Under the pieces are notes generated by a model, which searched no databases, was not told the origin of the DNA, and was given only the letters and a program-made list of their open reading frames with translations. The position numbers were made by a program, and so were the translations under genes. Of a stretch of DNA of 64,000 nucleotides, positions 51,761 through 63,883 are shown in pieces (within the stretch, counting starts at the first letter, position 1; each line of letters starts with the position of its first letter). The DNA comes from Meandrina meandrites (lineage: Eukaryota > Cnidaria > Anthozoa > Scleractinia > Meandrinidae). The DNA is taken from assembly GCA_963693305.1 (NCBI GenBank), contig OY855905.1:46003395-46067394 (forward strand), read 5' to 3'.

Positions 51761-51919
51761 AATAGATTTGTCAGCGTGAGATCCCATGAGACCCCCGCAC
51801 AGAGTCAGACAAACACTGCGATCAAACTAAAGCAAATGTATGAGCGGGAGCCGCGGTTGTGAACCTAAAGGCGAAAATTTTAGTCAATTCTTCGGTTTAT
51901 CGTTCTAGAAATAAGAGAA

Positions 51920-52102
51920 ATGGTGGGCACCAAATACTGCTGTTGGGCCGAGTGCAAAACAGACTCAAAATTTCCAGAAAAATGGCCGGAATCGCTAAAA
52001 GAGTTGGAGAATTCGGGACAGAAAGTATTCATACCTTTCACGAAACCAGCGACGCACTCTAGACAAGAAAAAAAGTTGAGAAAGGAAATATTCGTTGCTT
52101 AG
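51920..52102 (+). CDS. THAP-type zinc finger, N-terminal fragment
   Basis: [20 protein letters not shown] has the Met plus Cys-x-x-x-Cys start of a THAP (C2CH) DNA-binding domain, followed by the acidic/aromatic helix [10 protein letters not shown] and KVFIPFTKP, equivalent to the conserved F.FP segment. The second C..H half is not found in frame before the stop at 52100-52102; it may lie in another exon or be lost. THAP domains occur in host transcription factors and in P-element-type transposases, so the origin is open. Confidence 0.5.
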   Translation: MVGTKYCCWAECKTDSKFPEKWPESLKELENSGQKVFIPFTKPATHSRQEKKLRKEIFVA

Positions 52103-52109
52103 ACTTTTG

Positions 52110-53250
52110 ATAGACTTGAATCATGGTTGATAAGAGACACTGTCAGATTCAAGGTATCGAGAAAATAATCTAAAATTGATAAATTATTTGAGGATCCGGC
52201 AATGACGTCCCACTACAAAATTACTCAAGATGCCGTGAAATTTTAGCGGAGGGTAGTGACTTACCAGAAGAGTACAGAGAAACGGATTGCGAATAATACT
52301 ACATGTATGTTTGCTTCATTCATACCCTGGAAAGAACATCGATTGCCTGAAATTCCCGAATTTGACGGCACAAGCGCGAGGGTCAATCTGTTGCGGCGAA
52401 TGATAGAGATAGAGGGCGAAAATATTACGCTATTCGGACGCTTTTGTAATGATAAAATCAGTTAAACCGTCGCAGTTTGAAGTACTTTGATTTTAATAAA
52501 GCTGTTTTTATTCCCATAATTGTAACAGACTGCAGCTATAGATGCCCGGGTTCGCCGTTTCTTATATTTGCCGCGGCACCTTGTGAAACGAAATTGACCT
52601 CTCAGGTCAAGGCAGCACGAGCGCTTCTTTGTTTAATTTGTCCTTGCATGACAGCTTAGTGCGGCTCAGTTCAAAACCATGGTCAGCTCTGTTGTGCTGC
52701 ACAAATGAACCTCTTAGTACTGCGTGAATGTTCTGAATTTCTCGTACAAATATGTTTTTTTTCTTATGAGTATAATTTGGCAGGGCCGGATGCAAATTAA
52801 ATGCGGGAACGTGTAGACATCCGCTCTGTCCGACAAACCTTTAGATTCATTTATCAAACCAACTTTTAGGACTTTTAGGACTTTTAGCTCTTCTCAGCGG
52901 AATAATTAAGGTATTCTATGGAATTCTGAGCCAGACTGACCATAATATTATGAAAACAATCGCTTAATATAGCTCCGAATTGCTCGTCAACTCCGCGTTC
53001 CCATACATTGATCTTACGGAGAGCTATTTGTTTGTCCGACTCACACCGGGGGATCAAAATTTGTGACGTCATTAGTGCGCAGCGCTATTGAGTGCGTGAG
53101 CGTGACCATTGTCGGTGATAAGGAAAAAGCCGCGGGTTTCCGGAAACAATCAGACTGCAGGATTTTCATGTTACCACCTACTTACGCTCTGGTATTTTTG
53201 TCACAAATAAAAGAATTTGCACACAAAACAACATATCTTTTTATCTTGTT
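52110..53250. other. No gene seen
   Basis: Possible exon scraps only (for example GSDLPEEYRETDCE at about 52246). A short triple repeat of CTTTTAGGA lies at 52864-52887. Confidence 0.4.
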
Positions 53251-53256
53251 TTCTAG

Positions 53257-53652
53257 CTTTAGAATGCCCTCCTGGATGGGATAAGTTTCAAAACTCCTGC
53301 TACAAAGAGATGGTGAACTCTCTATATTCAAGAAGGCTTAACTGGACGAATTCTCGCGCTGTGTGTTTAGGATTGGAAGGAGACCTCGTTAGCATAGAAA
53401 ATGAAAGGGAAATCGAATTTATAAAGAATCTCACTTCAAATTTGAAAAACCATCTCTATTGGATTGGATTAAATGACCGACTCAAAGAAGGTGAATTTGT
53501 GTGGAGCGATGGCACGCCTTTTGAATACGACGACTGGAGGTACGGGGAACCAAATAACGTAGGAAATGAGGACTGTGCTAGACTTTCGCGCGATAAATGG
53601 AATGACCAGCCGTGCAGGTTGAATTACCACTATATCTGTGAGAGACCTAAAG
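53257..53652 (+). CDS. C-type lectin domain exon
   Basis: A 132-codon exon bounded by TTTCTAG and GTGGGA splice sites, phase 1 on both sides. It reads CPPGWDKFQNSCYKEM, SRAVCLGLEGDLVSIENERE, WIGLNDRLKEGEFVWSDGTP, then EPNN and WNDQPC and the terminal CER. All four core cysteines, the WIGL core, the EPN sugar-selectivity triplet (mannose-type) and the WND calcium motif are present, so the fold should bind calcium and probably mannose-type sugars. No signal peptide is attached; this is one exon of a larger secreted or membrane protein. Symmetric phase fits exon shuffling. Confidence 0.9.
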
Positions 53653-53699
53653 GTGGGATGATTTTTCTGTGCTTTTGGTTGTATTTAACTTGGTAAGCA

Positions 53700-54250
53700 G
53701 CAAATACATAAGTGGTACGACAGGTATTCAAATTACGAGCAACAAAATAATGGTTTAACTCGTACAGGAATGAAATCAATAATTTTTACTACGTTTTTGA
53801 TTACAATGTGGCCTAAAGAATGCAATCGTTACCAACACTGTGACCGTGCCATCTATTATAATTAAAAGGGAAGTGAAGGGGAAATTAAGAGGGGGCGAAA
53901 ACTCTGTGCGTAAGTAAACCCAATTTGCTTTTATTTTAACGCAGTTATTTTCTTTACGGCCGTCCTTGTTTTACCATCAATAGAAATCAGCAAACGTGAA
54001 ACAAAAATTATTTCAATTTTGAGTTTCAAAGTCTTCGATAGGATGCAAGAAGATGTTTACTGAATCTTTGCAGAGGTCTCATGATACTAGAAGGATAGCA
54101 TAAGTGATAGAAATTAACCAATGACAATCCATTTCGTACAGCTAATCGTGGCATGTGCGACTTCAAGCGGTAACGGTGGTGGAGAGTGATTGATAGATTT
54201 CAATCCCCTGTTTACTTTAAACTCAGTGCATTAAATATCACTTATAAACC
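53700..54250. other. No gene seen
   Basis: Intron-like sequence after the lectin exon; no further exon recognised. Confidence 0.5.
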
Positions 54251-54332
54251 CAGGCCCGTAGCCAGAGGGGGTGCGACGGGTGCGTCCGCACCCCCCACGA
54301 GCCTTGGAAGTCCGCTCCTTGTGAAAAAAGTA

Positions 54333-54397
<65 letters not shown>

Positions 54398-54840
54398 ATT
54401 GTGTGATTCTAGGTTAATTTTAACGATACATGCTAACTAATGCCGTTCATAGTCAGCAAACCGACTCTGGCTGATTTATGTAATTACCATTTGACACCGA
54501 AATAAAGATATCTATCTTTTTCCAGTCTTCCTTTAAAAGAACTGCCGTCATTGTTAGTTAAATAAATTGTAAATTATGTTAAAAAGGTTCTGTTTCTACG
54601 TTTTGAATTTAAAAATGTACCAGAATTATTGTCCTTGGTGACTTCACCTTTATATGGCTTGTTTCCTAACAAACTGTCTTCAAAACGCACGAAATGCGGC
54701 CTCAGATAACCTATTTTTTCAAAATTTTCTGGGGGAGAATACCCCAGACCCCCCTTTGGGCTCGCGCCTGCGGCGCTCGTCATTTCGCGCCGGAGGCGCT
54801 CATACGCACCCTTCCAGCAAAAATCCTGGCTACGGGCCTG
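54251..54840. mobile_element. MITE with CAGGCCCGTAGCCAG ends
   Basis: Perfect 15-bp inverted ends CAGGCCCGTAGCCAG, flanked by AAACC on both sides (54246-54250 and 54841-54845). Contains an (AATA)n run at 54337-54400. No transposase; the superfamily is not assigned. Confidence 0.75.
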
Positions 54841-54849
54841 AAACCTGTA

Positions 54850-55860
54850 CACTATTGAAGGTAGATAGGGAAAACTGATGGATGGGTTTTATCCCGCATT
54901 GACCGCGGTCAAGCGACTGAGGCTGTTTACTTTTTTCTTATTTCGGGGGAAATAATTCACGATGACACGATGATGTGGAACCATCACAAGGATATATCAA
55001 ATAACTGCTGAATGTAATATATATTTTCAGCTCTCTCAAATATGTGAGTTCTTTTTTTTAAATGCTTCGCGCCCGAACAAAATTGCTTTGACAATGAGGC
55101 CGACAGTCCGCAATTCCTCGTTTTCAAAAACGTATAACTTTTTTAGTAAAGTTTCAAAAAATTTAGGAAATCAGCAGGATACTCATAAATTATCTAACTT
55201 TGATCAGTGAAAATGAGGACGTTATCTTTGAAGTACGTTTCTAGGTTTTTTTTTCTTTTTTACGTTTGACCGCGATTAATATCCCGTATACTGCGTTATC
55301 TTCTTCCGAGGTGTCAGACAAAACAGCAATCTTTATATATAGTTGTTAATACGTAACGATTATTTAATGGACCTATAATATATAAATTTAGCCAATCCTT
55401 AAAGCGGCGTCTCGCTTATATATATATATTTTTTGCTGGTTTTTAAAGTGCACGTAACCCCAATAAGTTTTATTCGCTTCAGCAAATTGCCGTATTTTTG
55501 AGAGTATTTCTGCGCAAAACGTTTTTAAATTTGGTTTAATCCTGGATTTTCTGTGCCCCATAAGTACGCACAACGTCGCCATTGTGGTTCACGACAGCGC
55601 CTGAAGGGGGTATGGGTTTAGTGCGAGTGTGGCATCAAATCAAGAACACGAAATTTGCAGTCGTAGTATTAAATTCTCCTGTTGCCTTCAAAAAAGTACT
55701 AGTCTCCTTCCTAGCAGTTGTTTTGGGCTCGTCACGCAACGCTCCCTCTCCCACCAACGGCTGCTGTTTCTTTGTTTTATTCGATGTCTGGTGAGTGTCT
55801 TGTGTGTGTCGAAGAGCGGTTATTCTTTATTACAAAAATTCAGGGGGCTCTCTATTGATA
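54850..55860. other. No gene seen
   Basis: AT-rich; one dispersed short repeat at 55381-55415. The frame from 55629 leads into the Polinton relic but is not recognisable before 55865. Confidence 0.45.
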
Positions 55861-55864
55861 ACAA

Positions 55865-58800
55865 CATGGATGAAGCAGAAGCCTGCTTGAGAGCAGAGAA
55901 GAAGGTGCGCTTGAAGGTTGAAAACATCAAAAGACCCAGTACGAAGTGGGAGTTGAGACGTTATTCCGATGTGAATGTGAAAGTGGTGCTTGCGCGAGAC
56001 CCGTTGGTTGGCACAGGTCCATTGCCAGACTGGCTGCACAACCGAGCGATGGTGGCTCTGGAACCTACCGGGACAACTTGTGTCTCTGGCGCTGTATTGC
56101 TGTTCATAACGGTGCAAGGCCAGATCGAAGCACACAAGCAGAACGTGTGTTAGCCAAGCGTTCATAAAAACGTTTAGCAACGCCCGAACAAACGTCACTC
56201 AATGAACTGAATAATGTTTAAAGGCACCTGAATCGAGGGAAAAGCGTGTAGGAACGGCTTGATATCAGAGTGTACAGCCCATAGCGCCAAACAGACGGAG
56301 AGTTGATGTGGTTTCTGGCGCAAAATCCGGCAGATACACTGAACAATCTTCTGACGTTTGGGGTTTTCAGTGAACATATTATTGGCATGCATTGCAAAGC
56401 GCCCAAAGGTGTGTCCAGGAGAAGACGGTTGTCGAATGCCCAGGCGAAAGAGTCGAAGCACCGCAGACAGATTTCCAAAAGGCTTTCTTCCCAGAGAGTA
56501 GCGCCTCCAAAAAATCCCTCTGGCGGCTTTCTCGAGAAGTGGAGAGGCGGAAAATTCACATCCATGGTAATTGGATCAAGGCAGAGACTATCTGTTCAAT
56601 GTGACGACGTAGAAATCAAAATTGATGACCAAATTATCAAGAGAGTTGATCATACCAAATCTTTGGGTCTTACCATTGATGCTCATCTCTCTTTGGTCTA
56701 AACACGTTGAAGAGATTTGCAAAAAAGTCTTTTCGGCTATAGGCGCCCTTAAACGAGTGCGGCCCTTTATATCGAAAGGGACCGCAATTAAAACTTATAG
56801 CGCTTTAATTATGCCACATTTTGATTACTGCAGCCCTGTCTGGGACTGTTTGAGTGGTTACTTGAGTGATAAGCTACAAAAATTACATAATCGTGCAGCC
56901 AGAATTATTACGAAATTACCCTTTGATACGAGCTCAACCTACCTCCTGTCCACCCTCGACTGGGAGAGGCTATTTCTTCGACGAAAGAAACAGAAAGCGT
57001 TGACGATGTTTAAAACCATGAACGGACTTGCCCCGGACTATCTTCAAAGTCTTTTCTCTCAGCATCACTCTGTTTATAACTTGAGAGACTGAGGGAAAGC
57101 TGACTCTACCCAAACCAAGCACCAATTATTTAAAACGAAGCTTCTCTCACAGCGGGGCTATGTTATGGAATAACTTGCCCAAATGCCTAAAAAGTGCTGT
57201 ATCTGTTAATAATTTTAAGCATATTATTAAGAATGTAGCTGAGATATCGGATTCCCACACGGCAATCATGTAAAACAGTTTTGTAATTAGTCTTAGTTTT
57301 TTTTACTTAAGCTTAATTTACTGATGGTTTCCCGTGTATAAATAATGTTTTACATTACATTACATTACATCCATCACTTCATGTAAATAGATTGTAATTA
57401 ACGCTTAGCTAGTTCTATCTTCATCTATAATGGACCGTGTAAGTTTTAACGTTTGTTTAAAACCTGGAATAAAGACTTTTTAGTTATTTATTTATTTATT
57501 TATTTGTGTGTGGGCACGTGGGTGAGAGATTGCTTGTGGATGCCCCAGTGGACGGGTAAGCCCCCGGAACGCGGGCTGTGTTTCAATAGGACGCGTGCTT
57601 TTAGAATGGGTGCCCCAGATGTTTCCCAAACGACCGTCACAGAATCGACGGAAGCCGGGCAGGCGGCCGCGTCCCCAGAACGCGAGAAGAATATTTTCAA
57701 GAGACCGTGAAGCGCACGGCAGCGCTCCGGGCGGCGAGTTTCACCGTGATCGCGCGCTGGGGACACGACCGGGTGAGTCGCCCGAAAGAGGATTGCAAGT
57801 TGCGGGTCCGGAGCCAGCCACACGTCATCTTCTTTAATTTCGAATCGTACCAAGACAAGACAAGGCTCAAACAGCCGACACCTGAGTTCACGATTGAGAG
57901 CGAGCACCTACCGATCTCGGTGACCATCGGTGACACACTTGACCGGCATCCCATACACATCTGTGACGCCGAACAGAAAGAACTGATCCGAAAGTTTATG
58001 GAAGGGTTAGAGCGGCGAGGGTCAAAGATTCGGGCTGTGGTGTGAGCGGCCCACAGGCCCAACGACATAAATCTGCTTCCAAAAAAAGAAGCGCGCCAAA
58101 TCGAGGAATGGTGTGACCAGGTCCCAATCTTCGGTTTCAACAATGGGCGCTATGACCATAACCCGATCAGAGACCAACTTGCCGAACGATTAGCTGACAT
58201 ACCACTAGGGTCAGAGTGGCGAAAAATGGGACAAAGACCATATTGATGCAGGCCCCATGCTTCCGCTTTCTCGATGTCATCAACTACATCAGCCCAGGGA
58301 TCAGTTACGAAAGGTGGGTGAAAGCTTATGGATGTGCTGTCGAGAAATTGTGGCTTCCGTATGAGTCGTTCGATAGCCCGGAAAAGCTCGACCATCTAGG
58401 GTTGCAAATTATCCGGAGTGGTATATAATACTGAAGAACTCCTTCGTTCTGAAACTATCAGGACGGCGAGCCTGCAAGAAATTGTTCGAAGAGAAGGGAA
58501 TGCAAACGTTTCAAGACTGACTGCGTTACTACATCAATCTCGATGTGGCGCCGGGCTCGGAAGTTCTTGAAAAGATGCGAGCTTTCTATGCAGAGAAGGG
58601 AATCGACATCTTGAAAGATACCTTGAGCATTCCAAGAGTGAGCTTGCACTATTTGCTGAAGGGTTCGATTGAGCGAGGAGTTGAGGTGTACAGCCAAGGC
58701 AAAGAAGCTTATGAAATGCTGAAAGGCGCGGTCGTGGGTCGGCGAGGTATCTTGTTCACGAGGCGGGGGTGACGAGAATGAACGATCAACAATAAAAAGA

Positions 58801-59050
58801 AGCAAAAGTTTGTAAGCGCATCCTCGGCTATGACGCCAACGCGCTCTATATGTCAACGATGCTCAGAGAAAATGCCTAGCGGGAAAGAAATAATCTGGGA
58901 CTATACTAATGATGAAGAACCGGGGCGGTACGGCTGACGCAAAGCCTCAAAGCAGGCAAGTGGTTTGGATTCGCAGAGGCCGACATCGAGATCCCAAAAC
59001 ATCTGTGGACAAAGTTTGAAGAGATGCCGCCATTCTTTTACAAAAAAATA
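55865..59050 (+). pseudogene. Decayed Polinton-type family-B DNA polymerase
   Basis: Pieces in three frames read in order. The N-terminal region is at 55865-56560 (DNLCLWRCIAVHNGARPDR, ECPGERVEAPQTDFQ, RRKIHIHG). After a LINE insertion it resumes near 57505. The exonuclease region is at 57707-58430, with FFNFESYQD where Asp is expected (N in place of D), VPIFGFNNGRYDHNPI and CFRFLDVINYISPGISYERW. Then come LKDTLSIPRVSLHYLL and the polymerase motif-A region ILGYDANALYMSTM at about 58825. Several stops and shifts make it dead, and the rest of the palm is missing. The fold is that of protein-primed PolB of Polinton/Maverick elements, consistent with the integrase relic at 61434-61715. Confidence 0.7.
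56566..57505 (+). mobile_element. 5'-truncated LINE inside the polymerase relic
   Basis: Text from VIGSRQRLSVQCDDVEIKID through TYSALIMPHFDYCSPVWDCL and HNRAARIITKLPFDTSS to MNGLAPDYLQSLF is the C-terminal part of a CR1/Jockey-group RT ORF. It has one shift at about 56700 and stops after 57090. The 3' region has (ACATT)n at 57346-57370 and (ATTT)n at 57481-57504, after which polymerase-like text resumes. Confidence 0.7.
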
Positions 59051-60290
59051 ATTGTAATTGTAGCATTGCAGTGTATCAGCTAGTCAGGCTGCGAATTCTG
59101 GAGTTTTATTACTTCTTCTTGGATTGGTACGTCTATCGGCCATCTCGGCTGAGCGGCTGGACGAGACCGTTCGGCCAGAGTTGCGCGCCGAATTCGAAGC
59201 TGAAAAGGAAACGTCGCTGTCCTGGGTCAAGTGGAGTGGCTGATCCGAACACCAGGGCTCTTCCAGCTTAGCCTGCGAGCAGGCTCCCAAAGAAAGCGGC
59301 GAGAAGGGCTTGAGGGAGAATTAAAATCGTGGGAGCCTGCAGACAAAGGTTTTATGCCGCCGTTCCAAAACACCCACCGTGCACCAGATTCTGGTGCAAC
59401 CTCTGATTACTGATTGTTGACGGGTCTTATTGACATCTTGATTTTGCCGACGCCCTGAGACGCGATACGATCAAAATTTGCATTTCGGCTCAGCGAAGTG
59501 TAAACATGATGGTGTCTTCTGGCGTTGGGCGAGTTACAGATGATCTGTTTCAAAGAGTATTAAGCGATTCATTAAGGGAATTCGTCGACATAAGACAGTG
59601 AAAGAAGAGCAGAAACGTTGCTTGCGATCTCTGACGAAGTAGAAAGGAGGTGACAGGCCTACATGGACCCCTACGTTCGTGAAATTTGCACATTTACCAT
59701 TCTGTATTGGATTTAGTCGTCCAACGTATTTCGCTTCTCACTGCCAGTTGTATTATTAGGAGGCTTTTCACGGTTTTAAGCTGAGTAGAGCCGCGAGACT
59801 GCTCAGTGAAATGTGTAGAGGTCATAGGTCTGCACGGTTTTCCGTCAATAGAGTTTGACACCTTTGTATTAAATTTGTCATATGTATTGTTATTATGGTG
59901 TGTTTTGCCTGATTCATATTTGCAAGATATGTTTTTAGCTCTCAAATTGTTCGTTCTGGAAGGACAAGATCTCAAATTTTGTGAAGATGTAACACCGGGC
60001 CCGGCTGTTTACTTTTGTTGCAAGATGTGTTGCTTCCTTCACGAATGACATATTTATTTTTGTCCAGTTGTTTTTGTGGAATATTCGTCGATGCCTGGAA
60101 TTCTCCTCCAAAGTAAGGGGTTTTCATAGTTTTCCTCGCTTGCTTCATGGGTAAATGTAAGTGTTCTGCAATAAATTTTTGTCTTTGAGTGAGGCGCTTT
60201 ATCGCTATCATCTTTTGTATTTTGCTTAGCCGAAGGTGTTTCTCCTTTCAAGTTAACGAAGGATTAATGATGGGTTAATTAAGCGGGGGA
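59050..60290. other. No recognisable gene; part of the relic region
   Basis: Short open stretches (for example AERLDETVRPELRAEFEAEK at about 59153-59215) may be remains of element genes but match nothing I can name. Confidence 0.35.
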
Positions 60291-60419
60291 GGAATGGCGG
60301 CTTCAATACTTTGTCAACAGGATCTCCCCCTCTCCCTCACTCCCCGCCTTATCCCCTTCCCCCACCCCTTCCTTTTTCTTTCCGCTTTCTTTTCGCCCCA
60401 TCCTCGCTCGACCGGAGAG

Positions 60420-60760
60420 CCTGTTCACAGGCTATTCCAGCTGGAATTTGAAGGCAACCGGATGATTGCACACTGCACGAAGTGTTATTTGGTGGAAAAG
60501 AAAAAGAAGTTGAACACGAAGGGGTGTCGAAGAAGCAAAACGAGATCACTCGGCAGCGTTTCGAGTCAGCGTTGATAGGCAGCGAGGACATGGCAGCGAA
60601 CAGAGGCTTTCACATGTGTAACGGGCAGATGGTTACTCATAAGCAGCAGAAGCTGGGGCTGAGCGCAAGTTAACGTCGCCTATTATGACAAACAGTGGGT
60701 CCTGCCGGACGACATCCACATGGAGCCGATTGAATATTACCTTTAGCCGGCATTACCCGG
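60420..60760 (+). pseudogene. Possible C-terminal piece of a Polinton ORF
   Basis: GGKEKEVEHEGVSKKQNEIT, RFESALIGSEDMAANRGFH and, in the next frame, YYDKQWVLPDDIHMEPIEYY read as a continuous C-terminus with one shift. Its position between the polymerase and integrase relics suggests the same dead element. The identity of the parent protein is uncertain. Confidence 0.4.
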
Positions 60761-60862
60761 CGGAAGCGCAGTATCGGGGGGCAGCACGAGCAGCTCCTCG
60801 TGCTGTTTGGGGTGGGGGAGGGATTGCTGTCGTGAAAATTGTAGAGAACGGGTTCTTTCGGT

Positions 60863-61411
60863 TTGGTCAAAGCTCTTTCAAGCGCAAAGACCTTCAAATA
60901 CCAGATTGGATCTGTGGCGTGTCTACTGCCACCTTCCTACTCACCCGGCTGGTACAAATACGTGACATTCAAGAAGGAGGGGAGATTTTTTCGCTTTCGC
61001 AAGTCTCAAATAAGGAGTTGTTGGTTTTGCGGCAACAGCTTTTTCTTTGATGGCGTTTGTGGGCTTCCTGCCAGTAGGCCGCGTAACTTCAATGTTCAAA
61101 GCTGGAACAACTTCAGACTGCCTTTTGATCCAAGCGGTAGACCTCTAGCCAGTTGGCCGCCGCATTTCAACAGTTTTCTTGTGGCCGAACAGGCGCTCAG
61201 CCAGAGTGAAGTTGATACGACAAACCGGGGCCTGATCGCAGTGAATGTCAACGCGCCCGCACCGGATAGTCGTTTTGTTGTTTTTCATCTCTTCGGTAAA
61301 AGAGCCCATGAGTTCGCGCCATGGGTCAACCTGCAGCAGTTTAGGCCATTTCAGAACGCTTTCGCAACCTTAGCAGACTCTTTTGAGGTCAGGGGTTCGG
61401 CCTCTTTGTAG
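60863..61411 (+). pseudogene. Unrecognised ORF, part of the Polinton relic region
   Basis: The longest clean frame is about 61065-61411: NFNVQSWNNFRLPFDPSGRP, HFNSFLVAEQALSQSEVDTT, RFVVFHLFGKRAHEFAPWVN. It is aromatic and Pro-rich with no transmembrane segment. The text before 61065 may be another frame of the same gene. I cannot assign a function; a structural protein of the element is possible. Confidence 0.4.
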
Positions 61412-61433
61412 CGGCTGGCCACTTTGACAACAG

Positions 61434-61715
61434 TCAGCGCGCACTTGTAAACATTGCGCTCACGAGGCAGTTTGTGGTACGGTAAGAGAGACAAAAGTCC
61501 GCTTGGTGCACCGCGTTGGGTGTGGACACGTCGAACTCTGGGCGTGGAATGTGCCGCGGCGCGGGAAGGTAGATCTGCCAGAGAGCTTGCTTGACTATGC
61601 GGTTTTTCGCGGCATTTCCGGAAACCTTTGCCGCCACAGCGAGCTTCTTTATATCGGCAAGACCTTTGCAGTAGCCCTTGGGACTGTAATAAACCTTCGC
61701 GAGCTTGGCATCCAT
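61434..61715 (-). pseudogene. Polinton/retroviral-type integrase relic
   Basis: Minus-strand text SPKGYCKGLADIKKLAVAAK and IYLPAPRHIPRPEFDVSTPN followed by AVHQADFCL matches the start of the rve integrase core as found in Polintons: the first catalytic Asp sits in HQAD. It then loses frame and ends at 61434, so the second Asp and the Glu are missing. It lies opposite in orientation to the polymerase relic, as is common in Polintons. Confidence 0.7.
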
Positions 61716-61919
61716 TCTATTTGTTTGAAAAAGGCTCTTATTGGGTCACAAAAACCGAAAGGCGGCGTAACCAAGAGCAAGCGTGCCCGCCCCCACAAAA
61801 ATGAGTTAGCCTTGTTTTTGCAGCTCGATTGGTCGGTAAAAGTCAGAAAACTGACTGGGAGGGAGGAATCAAACAACAACAACACTTGCGCTTTATTTGT
61901 ATGACCATAAAACATTACA

Positions 61920-61976
61920 GTATTGCAAAAGCATAACAATAACAATAATAATAACAATAACAATAATTACAACAAA
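61920..61976. repeat. AAT/AAC microsatellite (LINE 3' tail)
   Basis: ATAACAATAATAATAACAAT-type repeat at the 3' end of the minus-strand LINE that starts at 63880. Confidence 0.8.
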
Positions 61977-62011
61977 AAGTCATTAAACAAAACTATTCAA
62001 ATAATCAGTGA

Positions 62012-63880
62012 TCAAGAATTTGATAACAATTTGTCTCTCATTTGAAAACAGGACGATATAAACTGCACTAATTGCATATTAACATAATAGTCAGTGGAGT
62101 TCATTAATTGCACAATCAAGGTTGAAATTGATAACTGCTTGGGATTCGAAATTACATGATCTATTTTACTGAAAAAGTTGTCTCTAAGTGATGAATATCT
62201 TGGGCAATGAAATAGAAAATGGGTTTCATCTTCAACATTATGCCCACAAATAGTGCATAGTCTGTCACTTCTGGGGATGTTGTTATATCTTCCTGTTTCA
62301 ATCAGGAGTTTGTGATTACCTATTCTAAGTTTTACAAGTGTTTTTCGATTAGGATTTTTTCTAGTCAAATCTAAATAGGGCGAAGGTGTATAACTGTCTT
62401 TAAAATTATTATAAAATTCTAGTTTTTGAGAGTTACAAAGGGAATGTTTCCAATAGGCGATATATTTCTTTTTCATTTGATCTACAAGGTATGTTATCTT
62501 AGTGTCATCTAAAGTGTCATGATTAAAGTTAAAGGAAATGTCATAATAATTGAGCATATTTATAAGATTGGAATAGAAACTATTTTTACCATTACCGTGC
62601 AAATCTATTGACATTATCAGTGATTGCACGACGAAGGAGTTTTGATCTTTATTTTGAAGATAACTTATGTACTTAAGAATTCGTTTATTTATATCAAAGG
62701 TTAAAGGGAATCGACCCATTTCAGCCCGGCATGCAATATTAGATGCCTTGTTATTAACTTGTAAGTAACGTTTGCAAAATTGTAAGTGACTTTTTTCAAT
62801 TGGTGAAGTGTCCCAAGACTTGAAATCTGATTTAGCAAAGACACCCCAGGCTTCGCTATTATAAGTCAAAATGGGTGAAATCATCGTGTCAATAATTTTG
62901 CAAGCAAGAGAGGGTTTTAAACTGCTTAAGTCAACGTGCCGTCTTAAAGCAAAGAGAGCATGAAGAGCCTTTTCTCTCAAGTGATCCAGCGACAGTGTGA
63001 AATTTCCGGATGAAGAAATTCGCGGTCCTAGATAACTATAATTCTGAACAGTGTCAATCTTTTCTTTGTTAATATAAAAGTTACATTCACATTTTTTCGC
63101 GCGTTTTTGAAAAACCATTATTTTAGTTTTCTTAGGATTGATCTGTAACATCCACGATGTACAGTACTGGGCTAATGCATTGAGACAATTGCAGCCCTGT
63201 TTTTGATCGAGATAGTCTAATCAAGTCATCTGCATACAAAAGAGAGTTTAATTTGGTCCCATTGGGTAAAACAAATGGATCAGATAGAATATTGTCGAAA
63301 GAGAAAGGTAAGTCGTTAATGTATAGGTTAAACAGAAGTGGACTCAGAATGCAGCCTTGGCGTACACTTCTTGCATATTGAAAAGGTCGCGTTTGGTTAT
63401 TGCCAATCCTTATAGAACCGGTAGAATTGTAGTAGAGGCTTTTGATTAGGTTATAAAAATTTCCTCCAACATTATTTTGCAGCAGTTTATAAAGGAGCCC
63501 ATCGTGCCATACCGAGTCGAAAGCTTTCCTGAAATCGACAAAACAGGCGTATACCTTTTCATGGTGACAATTAACGTACTTATCTATCAATGTTCGCAAA
63601 GTAATAACATGGTCTGCAGTTCGGTTATTCGGTAAAAATCCGATTTGAGATTTGTGAAGGATGTTCAACGAGTTGACATGTTCTAGAAGTCTTTGGTTTA
63701 AAATCGAACAAAATAACTTTCCTAGACAGCTAGAAACGCAAATTCCTCGGTAATTTGAGGGGTCATTTCTTCCACCAGACTTGAATATTGGTGTAATGAG
63801 CCCACCACACCACATTTGAGGCATTGATCCCGAATCAAGAATATTGTTGAAAAGTTTCTGATAAATAATGGTAATTGAAC
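62012..63880 (-). pseudogene. LINE reverse transcriptase ORF, 5'-truncated, one frameshift
   Basis: Minus-strand RT: GGLITPIFKSGGRNDPSNYR, motif A CFVDFRKAFDSVWHDGLL, motif B VRQGCILSPLLFNLYINDL, motif C LLYADDLIRLS. A shift at about 63140-63190 leads into the thumb region (QINPKKTKIMVFQKR), and the frame then stays open to 62012. The C-terminus has CTICGHNVEDETHFLFHCPR, a zinc-binding motif common after LINE RTs. The endonuclease is absent because the copy starts at the foldback near 63884. It is the best-preserved LINE in the window. Confidence 0.85.
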
Positions 63881-63883
63881 TGA

